Shown: piece after piece, positions 17,725 to 27,355 of the stretch
Layout of the letters: every line of letters begins with the position of its first letter
Numbering within the stretch: position 1 is the stretch's first letter
From: Chloroflexota bacterium
Lineage (GTDB): Bacteria > Chloroflexota > UBA6077 > FW602-bin22 > JACPRP01
DNA: 64,000 nucleotides
Direction: 5' to 3'
Assembly: GCA_023480885.1 (NCBI GenBank)
Contig: JAMCWX010000061.1
Coordinates: 51,956-115,955 of the forward strand
Made by a program: the position numbers and the translations under genes
The notes under the pieces: model-generated
Told to the model about the DNA's origin: nothing
Seen by the model: the letters and a program-made list of their open reading frames with translations, nothing else
The model's database searches: none

Positions 17725-18186
17725 ATGATAGCAGGGCAGAGTAGCTTTGAAATCGAGGGGGAGCGTTGTCGAGAGCACGGCACAGATCAAGTCAAGGTTG
17801 CTCGTGGCAAGGAATTACTCCTGGACGACGAGCTCTACTTTCATCTGGCCGAGACGTTTCGCACGCTGGCGGATGCCACGAGGGCCAAGATCGTGTATAG
17901 CCTCCTGCATCAGGAGCTATGTACCTGCGATCTTGCGGCCATCGTCGGCCTGTCAGAGGCCGGTGTATCGCAGCATCTCCGGATGCTGCGCCATTTACGG
18001 GTAGTCAAGAGTCGACGGGAGGGTAAGCTGGTCTACTACTCCCTTGACGATGGTCACGTGCGCACCCTCCTCTCTGTCGCCCTGAACCATTTCGAGCACG
18101 GACGCATTCCAGAGCCCGCCGAAGGAATGCTCGGGTCAGTGGATGCAGCAGACGATCGATCGGATGGTCTAAGCGTCGATGGATAG
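17725..18186 (+). CDS. ArsR/SmtB-family metal-responsive repressor
   Basis: 153 residues. A winged HTH covers residues 40-110: 'FRTLADATRAKIVYSLL', 'ELCTCDLAAIVGLSEAGVSQHLRMLRH' and 'REGKLVYYSL'. The 'ELCTCDL' Cys pair lies where CadC/CmtR-type sensors bind soft metals. The last helix has 'DDGHVRTLLSVALNHFEHG', giving the D-x2-H...H-x2-H set of the alpha-5 Zn site of SmtB/CzrA. So it may carry two metal sites. It is the first gene of an operon with a CDF exporter and a P-type ATPase, and probably represses it until Zn, Cd or Pb rises. Confidence 0.9.
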   Translation: MIAGQSSFEIEGERCREHGTDQVKVARGKELLLDDELYFHLAETFRTLADATRAKIVYSLLHQELCTCDLAAIVGLSEAGVSQHLRMLRHLRVVKSRREGKLVYYSLDDGHVRTLLSVALNHFEHGRIPEPAEGMLGSVDAADDRSDGLSVDG

Positions 18187-18210
18187 CGTAACGACGCGGA
18201 GGCGTGGACT

Positions 18211-19092
18211 TTGACAGCGATATCACCCGCCGCGAGACAAACACGCCACCTGGTGATCGTCCTGGGGCTCACGACGAGCTTTGTCTTCGTCGAATCGGCT
18301 GGCGCGTATTTCACTGGGAGCCTGGCGCTCGTGGCGAACGCGGGGCACATGCTAACGGACGTTGCCGGTTTGAGCCTGGCCATATTCGCCATCTGGTTGG
18401 GGCAGCGGCCGGCGACGCCAGAGAAGACTTATGGCTATTATCGCGGCGAGATACTGGCCGCGCTGGCCAATTCTGTGGTGCTCTTGCTCGTCTCTGGTTT
18501 CATCTTCTACGAGGCTTACAGCCGCTTCAAGGCGCCGCCTGAGGTGCGGACTGTGCCGATGATCCTCGTGGCTGGCGTCGGTTTGATAGTTAATCTGGCA
18601 GGGATATGGCTGCTTCATCGTGAAGCGGAGGAGAGCCTGAATGTACACGGCGCTTTCCTGGAAGTCGTGAGCGATGCCCTGGGCTCGCTCGGAGTGATCG
18701 TGGCAGGCTTGATTATGTTTGTCACAGGCTTCTTTCTCGTCGACACGATTTTCAGCGTGCTGATCGGGCTTTTCATCTTGCCGCGTACGTGGGGGCTATT
18801 GAACCGTGCTTTACACGTGCTCCTGGAAGGAACGCCGTCGCACATCAGCTTGGCGGAGATGCGGCAGGAAATGCTAGCATTGAAGGGAGTGCGCGACGTG
18901 CACGATCTGCACGTCTGGAGCATTACCTCGGGTTTCGAGGCCATGAGTGGACATGTCCGGCTAGATGGCCAGGTCGACGGGCATCAGCTTCTGGAGAACC
19001 TGCGCCAATTGCTGCGGGAACGTTTTAGCATCGAGCACGTGACCATCCAGCTCGAGGAAGAGGAAATGGCGGAGCCGCACATCCACGAGTGA
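18211..19092 (+). CDS. CDF-family cation exporter (CzcD/ZnT-like)
   Basis: 293 residues with six membrane helices and a cytoplasmic C-terminal domain. Helix II has 'ANAGHMLTDVAGL' and helix V 'VHGAFLEVVSDALGSLG', carrying the H-x3-D and S/D residues of the transport site (the usual H-x3-D in helix V appears as E-x3-D). The C-terminal domain is the ferredoxin-like dimerisation fold ('GVRDVHDLHVWSITSG'), ending with His residues ('EPHIHE'). It exports Zn(II), Cd(II) or Co(II) by proton exchange. The TTG start has GGAGG nine bases upstream. It follows the ArsR gene by 24 nt. Confidence 0.9.
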   Translation: MTAISPAARQTRHLVIVLGLTTSFVFVESAGAYFTGSLALVANAGHMLTDVAGLSLAIFAIWLGQRPATPEKTYGYYRGEILAALANSVVLLLVSGFIFYEAYSRFKAPPEVRTVPMILVAGVGLIVNLAGIWLLHREAEESLNVHGAFLEVVSDALGSLGVIVAGLIMFVTGFFLVDTIFSVLIGLFILPRTWGLLNRALHVLLEGTPSHISLAEMRQEMLALKGVRDVHDLHVWSITSGFEAMSGHVRLDGQVDGHQLLENLRQLLRERFSIEHVTIQLEEEEMAEPHIHE

Positions 19093-19173
19093 TCGGCGCC
19101 TTGGTCGTTTCGAAATGGTGAGGACCGATGGCTTGGCGATCTCGGAATCTGTGCAGTGAGAGGAGTGTGAGGG

Positions 19174-21900
19174 GTGAACAAGGCAGAGATCACTGTGACG
19201 TTGCCCGATAATGGCGAATGCGAGCGCTGTCTAGGACGACTGCTCGACTCTATAAGCCTGATCAAAGGGGTTGATCGGGCAGAAATCCACCCGGATCGCT
19301 GCGTTCTGTCACTGGCCTACAACCCCGAGTTAGCGTCGCTGAGCAGGCTCCAGGACCTGGCCAAAGACCTTGGGGCAGGGATTTCGCAACGCTTTGCGCA
19401 CGAGACGCTGACCATCACGGATCTGGACTGTGCTGACTGTGCAGCCAAGCTGGAGACGTCTGTTGGGCGCATTCCTGGCGTGGTTTTCGTGGCGGTCAAT
19501 TTCGCGGCTGGAACGATGCGCCTGGAATACGAGGTCGAGCGTGTAAGTCGCGCTGACATTATTGCCCGCATTCGAGGTTTGGGCTACGATGTGGCCGAGC
19601 CGGTTCGCCACGAAGGCCCAGTCGTCTCAGAATTCCGTCTTTCTGGGCTCAACTGCGCCGACTGCGCAGTGTCGCTGGAGAAAAACCTGGTGGCCCTCGA
19701 CGGAGTGACCGAAGCCCGCGTTGACTATAGCACGGCCAAACTAGTTGTTACGCACCAACCTTCTGTAGGCTCAAATGAGGTGTCCCGTGTTGTCGAGCAG
19801 AGTGGCTACAGCGCCATGCCTCTGGCAGAAGGGAAAACGGCTGCTACACAGCGCCCCTACTTGGTGCGAAATCGTCGGGCGCTCTTGACTGCCGCCTCTG
19901 GTCTCGCGCTGCTCGCAGGCTTTGCCCTGGAAGTGTTCGGGCAGCCTTCGCCCTATCCCCAGGTTTTCTTCGCTCTGGCCATGCTCCTGGGCGGCTACCA
20001 CATAGCCCGCAGCGGCCTCTACGGGTTAGTCCGCAGCCGTACGCTGGATATGAACGTGCTGATGACCACAGCGGTCCTGGGCGCAGCGGCGATCGGCCAG
20101 TGGGCCGAGGGAGCTACTGTGGTCTTCCTCTTTGCTCTAGGCAACGCCCTGGAGGGCTATACTATGGACCGCGCTCGCGGCGCGATCCGTGCCTTGATGG
20201 AACTTGCGCCGAACCAGGCGCGAGTCAAGCGTGGTTCTTCCGAGTTGAGCTTGCCCGTGGAGGAAGTTCAGGTTGGCGACATAGTGGTCGTTCGTCCAGG
20301 AGAGAAAATACCCTTGGATGGGCGGGTAGTTTCTGGCTCTTCGAGCGTCAACGAGGCGCCTATTACCGGCGAGTCCGTGCCAGTGGAGAAAACGACAGGC
20401 GACGAAGTCTTCGCCGGTGCTATCAACGAGCTAGGCTATCTGGTGGTCGAGGTGAGCAAGCCCTATGCCGAGAACACCATTGCCAAGATCATCCATATGG
20501 TGGAGGACGCACAGGCGCAACGAGCGCCCTCGCAGCGCTTCGTGGACCGTTTCTCTCACTATTACACTCCCGCGGTCATCGCGGTGGCCGTGGCGACTGC
20601 CGTGTTGCCCTGGCTGCTACTCGGACAGCCTTTCGATGCCTGGTTCTATCGTGCGTTGGTTCTCCTGGTCATCGCCTGCCCCTGTGCCTTAGTAATCTCG
20701 ACGCCCGTGTCTATTGTTTCAGGCATTGCACGGGCCGCACGCCTCGGCGTGCTTCTCAAAGGCGGTACATATCTCGAGGAATCAGGCAGTCTCCGTGTTG
20801 TAGCCTTCGACAAGACTGGCACGCTCACGGTGGGCAGGCCAGAGGTTACTGACGTTATCCCGCTTCGCCGCGATGGCGGCACAGGTCGAGAGCTTTCGCC
20901 TGGCGAACTGCTGAAGCTGGCGGCGGCCATAGAGGCGCGTTCTGAGCATCCTCTAGCGGCGGCGGTGCTGCGTCGGGTCGACGACGATGTCCGCAATGGC
21001 CACTTAAGCTACGCGGAGGAGCGGGCTCACGAGGTGGCAGACTTCGAGGCCGTGATGGGCAAGGGCGTGCGGGCCAAAGTCGATGGTGATACCTACTATG
21101 CGGGCAGCCCTCGACTTTTCGAGGAGATGGGACTGTCGCCCGGTACCATCGAGGATAAGCTGCGGGTGTTGCGAGAGGACGGGAAGACGGTTCTGCTTGT
21201 GGGGACAGAACGCGAGCTGGTGGGAATGATCGCCGTGGCCGACCGGTTGCGGCCTGGAGCTGAAGCTGCTGTGGCAGCTTTGCGTCGAGCTAATGTCGAG
21301 CGCATAGTCCTGCTCACAGGGGATCACGAGGAGACTGCTCGCGCTATCGCTCGCGCCGTGGGAGCCGACGAGTACCGGGCGGGGCTGCTGCCCGAGGATA
21401 AAGTGGCCGCCGTGAAGCAGCTTAGGGCTGAATATGGTAAGGTTGCCATGGTTGGCGATGGCGTTAACGATGCTCCTGCGCTGGCAGCCTCAACTGTGGG
21501 GATCGCTATGGGAGTCGCGGGTACGGACGCCGCTCTTGAGACTGCGGATGTGGCGCTGATGGCTGATGATCTGGGTAAAGTAGCGTACACGATAGGTCTT
21601 TCACGTCGTGCGCTGGCGACCATTCGGCAAAACATCGCCTTCGCCCTGGTGATCAAAGCAGCGTTCCTGGCGCTGACCTTCCCTGGCTTGGTGACGCTGT
21701 GGCTGGCCATTGTGGCAGACACTGGCGCCTCGCTATTGGTGACCTTGAACGGCATGCAGTTGCTCGGCTACGGTGGCGCTGACGTCGCCAAAGGTCAGCA
21801 GGCGAAACCTGAACACAGCAGCCTGAAGCACGCTGCAGGGGCTCACGATGGTGGACACGACTGTGCCTGTGGGGACCATGGGCATGGGCGAGGGCGCTGA
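19174..21900 (+). CDS. Zn/Cd/Pb-type P1B ATPase with three N-terminal HMA domains
   Basis: 908 residues, longer than usual ZntA/CadA (about 730). Three heavy-metal-associated domains carry C16-x2-C19, C86-x2-C89 and C161-x2-C164. The catalytic part has 'TGES', the membrane metal site CPC at 502-504, phosphorylation motif DKTGTLT with Asp546, the SEHPLA His-Pro motif and 'GDGVNDAPAL'. The context 'ISTPVSIVSGIARAA' is of the Zn/Cd/Pb group rather than Cu. A Cys/His-rich tail ('HDGGHDCACGDHGHG') ends the protein and may bind metal. It pumps metal out of the cell using ATP. Third gene of the ArsR-CDF operon. Confidence 0.93.
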   Translation: MNKAEITVTLPDNGECERCLGRLLDSISLIKGVDRAEIHPDRCVLSLAYNPELASLSRLQDLAKDLGAGISQRFAHETLTITDLDCADCAAKLETSVGRIPGVVFVAVNFAAGTMRLEYEVERVSRADIIARIRGLGYDVAEPVRHEGPVVSEFRLSGLNCADCAVSLEKNLVALDGVTEARVDYSTAKLVVTHQPSVGSNEVSRVVEQSGYSAMPLAEGKTAATQRPYLVRNRRALLTAASGLALLAGFALEVFGQPSPYPQVFFALAMLLGGYHIARSGLYGLVRSRTLDMNVLMTTAVLGAAAIGQWAEGATVVFLFALGNALEGYTMDRARGAIRALMELAPNQARVKRGSSELSLPVEEVQVGDIVVVRPGEKIPLDGRVVSGSSSVNEAPITGESVPVEKTTGDEVFAGAINELGYLVVEVSKPYAENTIAKIIHMVEDAQAQRAPSQRFVDRFSHYYTPAVIAVAVATAVLPWLLLGQPFDAWFYRALVLLVIACPCALVISTPVSIVSGIARAARLGVLLKGGTYLEESGSLRVVAFDKTGTLTVGRPEVTDVIPLRRDGGTGRELSPGELLKLAAAIEARSEHPLAAAVLRRVDDDVRNGHLSYAEERAHEVADFEAVMGKGVRAKVDGDTYYAGSPRLFEEMGLSPGTIEDKLRVLREDGKTVLLVGTERELVGMIAVADRLRPGAEAAVAALRRANVERIVLLTGDHEETARAIARAVGADEYRAGLLPEDKVAAVKQLRAEYGKVAMVGDGVNDAPALAASTVGIAMGVAGTDAALETADVALMADDLGKVAYTIGLSRRALATIRQNIAFALVIKAAFLALTFPGLVTLWLAIVADTGASLLVTLNGMQLLGYGGADVAKGQQAKPEHSSLKHAAGAHDGGHDCACGDHGHGRGR

Positions 21901-21905
21901 CGAGC

Positions 21906-21934
21906 TTGACAATGCGTTGCGGAATGGCTATACT
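21906..21934 (+). promoter_or_regulatory. Strong sigma-70-type promoter upstream of the phenylacetate-CoA-ligase-like gene
   Basis: TTGACA (21906-21911), 17-bp spacer, TATACT (21929-21934). It implies a leader of about 205 nt before the ATG at 22148; the leader has an AGCGTG/CACGCT repeat but no riboswitch I recognise. Confidence 0.7.
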
Positions 21935-22147
21935 CTCTGGGCGGCTGGACCCTGCATAAAGACCGAAATGCTTATCGCATATCGAGCGTGGCGATGCTCA
22001 TCACCTCACGCTAGAAGGATTCGCGAAACCACCATATAGATGTCGGATTTCAGCAGTCTCACGAATCGAGAGTTTCATGCCGTCAGCACTGGTGAGGGGC
22101 GATTGTCATGAAATTGTCGTGTTCGGTAGGGTAAGCAGGAGGAACTG

Positions 22148-23506
22148 ATGCGTGCTTTCCAGAAACCGGCCCAGAAACCGGCCATCGGTTACTGGAATCC
22201 CAAAACGGAGACGATGCCGAGAGAGCAGTTGCAGATGTTGCAACTGCGAAAACTTCAGGCAATGGTCAGATGGGCCTATGACAACTCCAAGCTTTGGCAG
22301 AGAAAGTTCGATCAGGTTGGGCTTGAGCCGCAGGATATACGCTCGCTAGACGACATCCAGCTTATCCCCTTCTTGACCAAAGAAGAGTTCCTCAACGCTC
22401 AGACGAGTTCCCCGCCTTTTGGCGATACCCTGGCGGCTCCATCAGAGCTTGCTGTCTGCTATCATCAGACCTCTGGCACGTCGAGCCGCGTTCCTCTTCG
22501 TGCGCTCGACGGTCGCAAGGACTGGGAGTGGCAGTCGGAGATGTGGGCTTATGGGCTGTACGCCTTTGGCGTGAGACCGAAGGATATCTGCTACCTTCCT
22601 TTTTCCTACAACGTCTTTATCGGGTTCTGGGGCGTGCATTACGGCGCCGAGAAGATCGGGGCGATGGTGATCCCCGGCGGCTCTCAGTCGAGCGAGTCGC
22701 GCCTGAAGCAACTCGTCGAACTGGGGGCGACAGTTGTGGCCACGACACCCACTTACGCTTTTCGGCTGGCGCAGTACGCCGAAGATCTCGGGATACATCT
22801 CGCTCACGATTCCAAGGTCAAGATGCTCATTCTTACGTCCGAGCCGGGCGCGAACATACCATCCACCAAACGTATGCTTGAGGAGGTGTGGGGCGCTCGC
22901 GTCGGGGACTTCGTCGGCATGACCGAAGCGGGAACCATCGTGGCCTACGAGTGCAGCGAGCAGTGCGGTGCGGCGCACATTGTTGAAGACCATTACTACG
23001 AGGAGGTTATCGACCCCAAAACCTTGAAGCCCTTGGGCTATGGCCAGAAGGGCGAGCGCGTGATGACCTCCTTCGGTAGGGGAATGATGCCTGTCCTGCG
23101 TTTCCGAACTGGCGATCTCGTGGAGAAAGTTGAGGCGGGCTACTGCTCGTGCGGCCGTACGTTCGATCTTTACAAAGGGGGAGTTCTCGGGCGCACTGAC
23201 GACATGAAGCTGATTCGCGGCACGAATGTTTACCCCAGCGCTGTCGAGAATATCGTGAGGGAATACAAGGAGATCGGCGAGTTCCAGATCGTGCTTACCC
23301 GAGAAGGCTATTCCGACGAGATCACGGTGCAGATCGAGCCACGGTCGGATGTCCCAGAGGAGCGCCTCGATTTTCTCTCCCTGGACGTGGCGTCCGATCT
23401 CGCAGAAGCTCACGAGGGTCTGCGCTTCAATGTCGTTATCGCCGAACGCGGTACGCTGCCGAAGTTCGAAGTTACCTCCGTCAGGCTACAAGACCTGCGA
23501 ATCTAA
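22148..23506 (+). CDS. Phenylacetate-CoA ligase family (PaaK-like) AMP-forming enzyme
   Basis: 452 residues, the normal size for PaaK-type ligases (ANL superfamily). The N-terminal region has 'MVRWAYDNSKLWQRKFDQVG' and 'LIPFLTKEEFL'; the ATP-binding segment is 'YHQTSGTSSRVPLRA'; later come 'GMTEAGTIVAYEC', 'RFRTGDLVEKVEAGYCSCG' and 'LGRTDDMKLIRGTNVYPSAVE', followed by the small C-terminal domain. Such enzymes activate aryl or other carboxylic acids as CoA thioesters. No other phenylacetate or indolepyruvate gene is nearby, so the substrate is open. AGGAGG lies six bases before the ATG. Confidence 0.87.
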   Translation: MRAFQKPAQKPAIGYWNPKTETMPREQLQMLQLRKLQAMVRWAYDNSKLWQRKFDQVGLEPQDIRSLDDIQLIPFLTKEEFLNAQTSSPPFGDTLAAPSELAVCYHQTSGTSSRVPLRALDGRKDWEWQSEMWAYGLYAFGVRPKDICYLPFSYNVFIGFWGVHYGAEKIGAMVIPGGSQSSESRLKQLVELGATVVATTPTYAFRLAQYAEDLGIHLAHDSKVKMLILTSEPGANIPSTKRMLEEVWGARVGDFVGMTEAGTIVAYECSEQCGAAHIVEDHYYEEVIDPKTLKPLGYGQKGERVMTSFGRGMMPVLRFRTGDLVEKVEAGYCSCGRTFDLYKGGVLGRTDDMKLIRGTNVYPSAVENIVREYKEIGEFQIVLTREGYSDEITVQIEPRSDVPEERLDFLSLDVASDLAEAHEGLRFNVVIAERGTLPKFEVTSVRLQDLRI

Positions 23507-23552
23507 AGCCGATAACCCGGCATAGAATAGGCAACTGCTGCGAGGGCTGACC

Positions 23553-25907
23553 GTGACCTCTATCTATGTTGGCTCCTCCTGGTTGGCTGGTATCTTCCTC
23601 GGTTCTTTCTTCTCATTTCATCTTGAGCTCGTCCTTGTCCTGTCAGGCCTCATTTTAGCCGTGCTCATCCTGACGCCAGGACGGCCCATTCGCATCCTGG
23701 GGCTTTGCCTGCTGATCCTCCTTGCAGGGTTCGCGCGTCATGCCCTCGCCGTGCCGTCGGAGGAATCGGCCTTGCTTAGAGCTTTCAATGGCAAAGACGC
23801 GGTCACGCTGCGTGGCACGATCTCGTCCGAGCCGGACGTACGCGACAGGTACACCAGCCTCACGGTCAGAGTTAAAGACGTGTTAATCCAGGGGGGCTGG
23901 GAACGTGTCCCCGGCAGCATCCTCGTGCAGGCGCCGAGATTCGTCGAACTGAGCCAGGGCGACCGCGTTGAACTGATAGGGAAGCTGTCAGAGCCCAGGA
24001 CCACGGGGTCTCTGGACTACAAAGCCTATCTCGCCAGGCAAGGCATCTACGCTCAAATGCGCTATCCAAAGATAACTCACATAGAGCGAAATCACACGCT
24101 AGATTGGTTGAGTTGGCTGTCTGCCTTGAAGCTTCGGCTGGCTCGGCGCCTTGAGCTAGCGCTGCCAGAGCCTCAGGCATCTGTGGCGGAAGGCATCCTG
24201 CTGGGGATGCGCACGGGCATGCCTCATAGCCTGACTGACGCCTTTTCTCGTACGAATACGTCCCACATTTTGGCGGTTTCCGGCTGGAACATCACGCTAG
24301 TCGCGGGCTTGCTCACGTTCTTTGGCGGGCGTATCTTCGGCCGCCGCAGGCTGCTGCTGACGCTGTTTCTCCTTAGCGGAATTGGCTTCTACACTATCTT
24401 GATCGGGCCGCAGGCGTCGGTACTTCGCGCCGCCATCATGGGCGGGATTCTCATTTGCGGCAGTTACTTTGGCAGGCCTGGCGATTCCGTGGTTAGCCTG
24501 CTCGTCGCGGCAGGTGTAATGACCGCGTTGGATCCATTTCTGCTGTGGGACCTGAGCTTTCAACTGTCTTTCGCCGCGACGGCCGGCATCGCTCTTCTGG
24601 CGCCGCGTTTTCACGGGATACTCGCGTTTCAGCCGCGCTGGCTGAGCTATTCCCTTGCCACGACCTTCGCGGCGCAATTATCTACGCTGCCTATCGGCGC
24701 GGTGAACTTCGGGCAGCTATCCACGATCACGACGGTCAGCAATCTGCTTATCGAGCCAGCCTTGCTGCCCATAATGCTGTTCTCTGCGCTCGCGGCGCTT
24801 CTTGGGCTGCTCTGGATGCCCCTGGCCCAGGTAGCAGGTTGGCTCGATTGGGTGTTCTTAACGTATCTCGTGCGGGCCATCGAGTACACCGCCTCAATGC
24901 CGTGGGCATCTGTCCATATTGGGAAGCTTCTTCCTCTCGTGGCGATACCTTATTACGCGTTCGTCTTCTTGATTTTTCTGGCTCCACAGAGGCAGACCAC
25001 CGTGCCCACCAATTCCACCACTGTAATATCGCTCTCGACCAAGATAGCACTGGGACTGCTCACCACCGTCGGCGTCCTCGTTTGGAGTGCGGTTCTCAGC
25101 GCGCCTGATGAGTCGCTTCGGGTTTCATTCCTCGACGTGGGGCAGGGCGATGCGATCCTCGTCGAGACGCCGTCGGGCCGAAGGATGCTGGTTGACGGAG
25201 GTCCGAGCCCGTCGACGGCGATGGAAGCGCTGGGGAGAAGGATGCCCTTCTGGGATAAGTCTGTCGACGTCGTGGTGCTAACGCATCCAAACGACGATCA
25301 CCTGGCTGGTCTGCTCGATATCCTGAACAAGCTCGACGTCAAGCAGGTTCTCGATCCTGGCACGCGCGCGCTTACGGCAGGCTATCGCAGATGGGAAGGG
25401 TTGCTGAAAGAAAGGGGTGTAAGGAAGACGGTTGCGCGGGCAGGACAGGAGATCAGCTTTGGGGATGGAATGAAGGCGATGGTGCTACACCCCACTCGTG
25501 TAGACGACCGTGCCCTTCAGATAGCGCGCCCATCTGGGAACAGTTCCAACGCAGACTCGGTGGTCTTGCGACTGGTGGTCGGCGGCGTATCGTTTCTGCT
25601 GACGGGAGATGTCGATCGCGAATCGCAGCGAGAGATGTTGCTCTCGGGGATGGAACTGGCCAGCACTGTGCTCAAAGTTCCACATCACGGCGCGCGAGAT
25701 GCGCTGGACGACGGCTTTCTGAAGGCCGTGAATCCACAGGTCGCCGTGATTTCGGTGGGAAAGGACAATCAGTTCGGCCATCCGTCCGAAGAGACGTTGG
25801 CAAAGCTGGCAGGTACTCATATGCTGCGAACCGACCTGGATGGAACGGTGGAAGTAGTGGTGAAGGATGGTACATACGAAGTGAGGGCCGCAGACGTTTT
25901 GAGATAG
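23553..25907 (+). CDS. comEC: ComEC/Rec2-family DNA uptake channel
   Basis: 784 residues with the full three-part layout: N-terminal DUF4131 region (to about 180) with an OB-like soluble segment, a central Competence domain of about eight helices ('HILAVSGWNITLVAG', 'PRQASVLRAAIMGG'-like 'GPQASVLRAAIMGGIL'), and a C-terminal metallo-beta-lactamase domain from about residue 520 ('FLDVGQGDAILVETPSG', 'LTHPNDDHLAGLLD', 'LLTGDVD', 'KVPHHGARDA'). ComEC carries single-stranded DNA across the membrane in natural competence. GTG start. It follows the PaaK-like gene by 46 nt; no other competence gene is in the window. Confidence 0.92.
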   Translation: MTSIYVGSSWLAGIFLGSFFSFHLELVLVLSGLILAVLILTPGRPIRILGLCLLILLAGFARHALAVPSEESALLRAFNGKDAVTLRGTISSEPDVRDRYTSLTVRVKDVLIQGGWERVPGSILVQAPRFVELSQGDRVELIGKLSEPRTTGSLDYKAYLARQGIYAQMRYPKITHIERNHTLDWLSWLSALKLRLARRLELALPEPQASVAEGILLGMRTGMPHSLTDAFSRTNTSHILAVSGWNITLVAGLLTFFGGRIFGRRRLLLTLFLLSGIGFYTILIGPQASVLRAAIMGGILICGSYFGRPGDSVVSLLVAAGVMTALDPFLLWDLSFQLSFAATAGIALLAPRFHGILAFQPRWLSYSLATTFAAQLSTLPIGAVNFGQLSTITTVSNLLIEPALLPIMLFSALAALLGLLWMPLAQVAGWLDWVFLTYLVRAIEYTASMPWASVHIGKLLPLVAIPYYAFVFLIFLAPQRQTTVPTNSTTVISLSTKIALGLLTTVGVLVWSAVLSAPDESLRVSFLDVGQGDAILVETPSGRRMLVDGGPSPSTAMEALGRRMPFWDKSVDVVVLTHPNDDHLAGLLDILNKLDVKQVLDPGTRALTAGYRRWEGLLKERGVRKTVARAGQEISFGDGMKAMVLHPTRVDDRALQIARPSGNSSNADSVVLRLVVGGVSFLLTGDVDRESQREMLLSGMELASTVLKVPHHGARDALDDGFLKAVNPQVAVISVGKDNQFGHPSEETLAKLAGTHMLRTDLDGTVEVVVKDGTYEVRAADVLR

Positions 25908-26084
25908 TGAAACTGCCCGATGTTGCCGGAGGGCGCCCCAGTCAAATCAAATGAAAATGTTACCGAGCGCCGCCTTTACATTGAAGCAAGGGCATGGTAC
26001 CATGTTAACTCGATTAGCGGTTTGAGCGTGTCGCTGGCGATGAGGACGACGGGGTCTCCATCAGTCTAGCGAACGGGATGGGCG

Positions 26085-26690
26085 ATGGAGAGAATTGCTT
26101 CACAGCGAGCGGACAGGCAGAACAGGTTCGTGAGTGCCGGGGTCGACGTGTTCGCGGGCCGCTGGATGGCGGCGACGGTCGTGATCCTGATGCTCGTTGT
26201 GGGCGTCGGCCTTTACGGGTGGTGGAAAGGCATCAGGCCTGAGAGCCTGGCGGCGCTGGGGTATCCGGGCGTCTTCCTGACCATGCTCATCTCCGGTGCT
26301 GGCACATTCATGCCGTTCCCCGGCCAGGCGACGATCCTGGCCGCGGGGGCGCTGTGGAATCCCCTTCTGGTCGGCCTGGCGGCGGGGCTGGGCAATTCCA
26401 CCGGTGAGCTTTTCGGTTACGCCGCTGGCCGGGCGGGCGCCGAGGCTCTCGCGGGGCGCAAGCGCGTGCACCTGTGGCGGGTACTGCAGTCGTGGCTGGC
26501 GCGCCACGGATTTCTCACCATCTTGATCACGGCGTTGGTTCCCAACCCGATATTCGATATCGTCGGGCTGCTGGCAGGATCGGTCAGTTATCCGATGCGC
26601 CGTTTCTGGGTGGCCTGCGCCGTGGGCAACTCGATCAAGTATGTGGGGATGGCTTACCTGGGCGAGGTGGTTAGTGGTCTGTTGGGGTGA
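26085..26690 (+). CDS. DedA/VTT (SNARE-associated) family membrane protein
   Basis: 201 residues with four to five hydrophobic segments. The family core is seen as 'SGAGTFMPFPGQATILAAG', 'VGLAAGLGNSTGELFGYAAGR' and 'LITALVPNPIFDIVGLLAG' with the re-entrant Pro and Gly residues of VTT/DedA proteins (PF09335). Members act as lipid scramblases or flippases; bacterial ones affect membrane-potential and undecaprenyl-phosphate recycling. It stands alone between ComEC and a gene-poor stretch. The specific lipid is not known. Confidence 0.82.
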   Translation: MERIASQRADRQNRFVSAGVDVFAGRWMAATVVILMLVVGVGLYGWWKGIRPESLAALGYPGVFLTMLISGAGTFMPFPGQATILAAGALWNPLLVGLAAGLGNSTGELFGYAAGRAGAEALAGRKRVHLWRVLQSWLARHGFLTILITALVPNPIFDIVGLLAGSVSYPMRRFWVACAVGNSIKYVGMAYLGEVVSGLLG

Positions 26691-27355
26691 ACAGCAGGGC
26701 ATGTTCGCCCGCGGCCTTGGTGGCCTCTTCCGCGCTGATTGCGCTGGCAACGCCTTTGGCAGCGATGTCGAAGTCGGTGCCGTGATCTACTGAGTTGCGG
26801 ACGAAGAGGAGGCCGGCGGCCGATTCTGGGCGAAACGCTAACCGAGGCTGTACCTGGCTTGTGGAAGCCAAATACTATTTGGCCATAAGACGATCGAAAA
26901 CCTCCACGGCTACGACCCTGACAATCAGGCATGTCGCTAATCCTGTGATCCATTGTGCAACGCTCTCTTTCCAGTGTCCAACACAGTTAACAAATTCAAG
27001 ACGGGAATTGCAGGGCTGCTCTTTCAGACATGCTGTTCACGAAAATTCGTCGAGGCTGCCGCCACTTGAGAGGAAGATCAAGCACATCGTGGTGAAGAGT
27101 CACTTCAAAACCCTTTGCGTAGCTGGGGTTGCCCATGGCTACGAGCAGGCTTCTTGCCGGCGGCTACAAGTCGATGCCTCGAGAACGCGTAGGCACTGTG
27201 AGGGTCGGCCGCTATGCTTGACGTAGAACCGTTCTTGGTGCTATGCTGTTAGCGCGATTTGTCGCCAACTCCCCAAGCTTAACCTGTGTGTCCAGCGGCG
27301 TGTCGGGTGGCACTGGCTGCGACACCAAAGCAGATGAGGAGGTAGGAGGATATAA
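26691..27355. other. Gene-poor stretch of 665 bp
   Basis: No frame here is convincing. On the minus strand a 66-codon frame (26671-26871) has ordinary protein-like composition ('SVDHGTDFDIAAKGVASAIS') and could be the relic end of a lost gene, but it has no ribosome site and I do not recognise it. A short inverted repeat CCAAAT/ATTTGG is at about 26870. The ribosome site of the next gene (a GGAGG repeat) ends the stretch. Confidence 0.35.

Noticed and set aside
26671..26871. 66-codon minus-strand frame with protein-like composition after the DedA-family gene
   Set aside because: No ribosome site, no recognised family, overlaps the end of the gene on the other strand; kept only as a remark.
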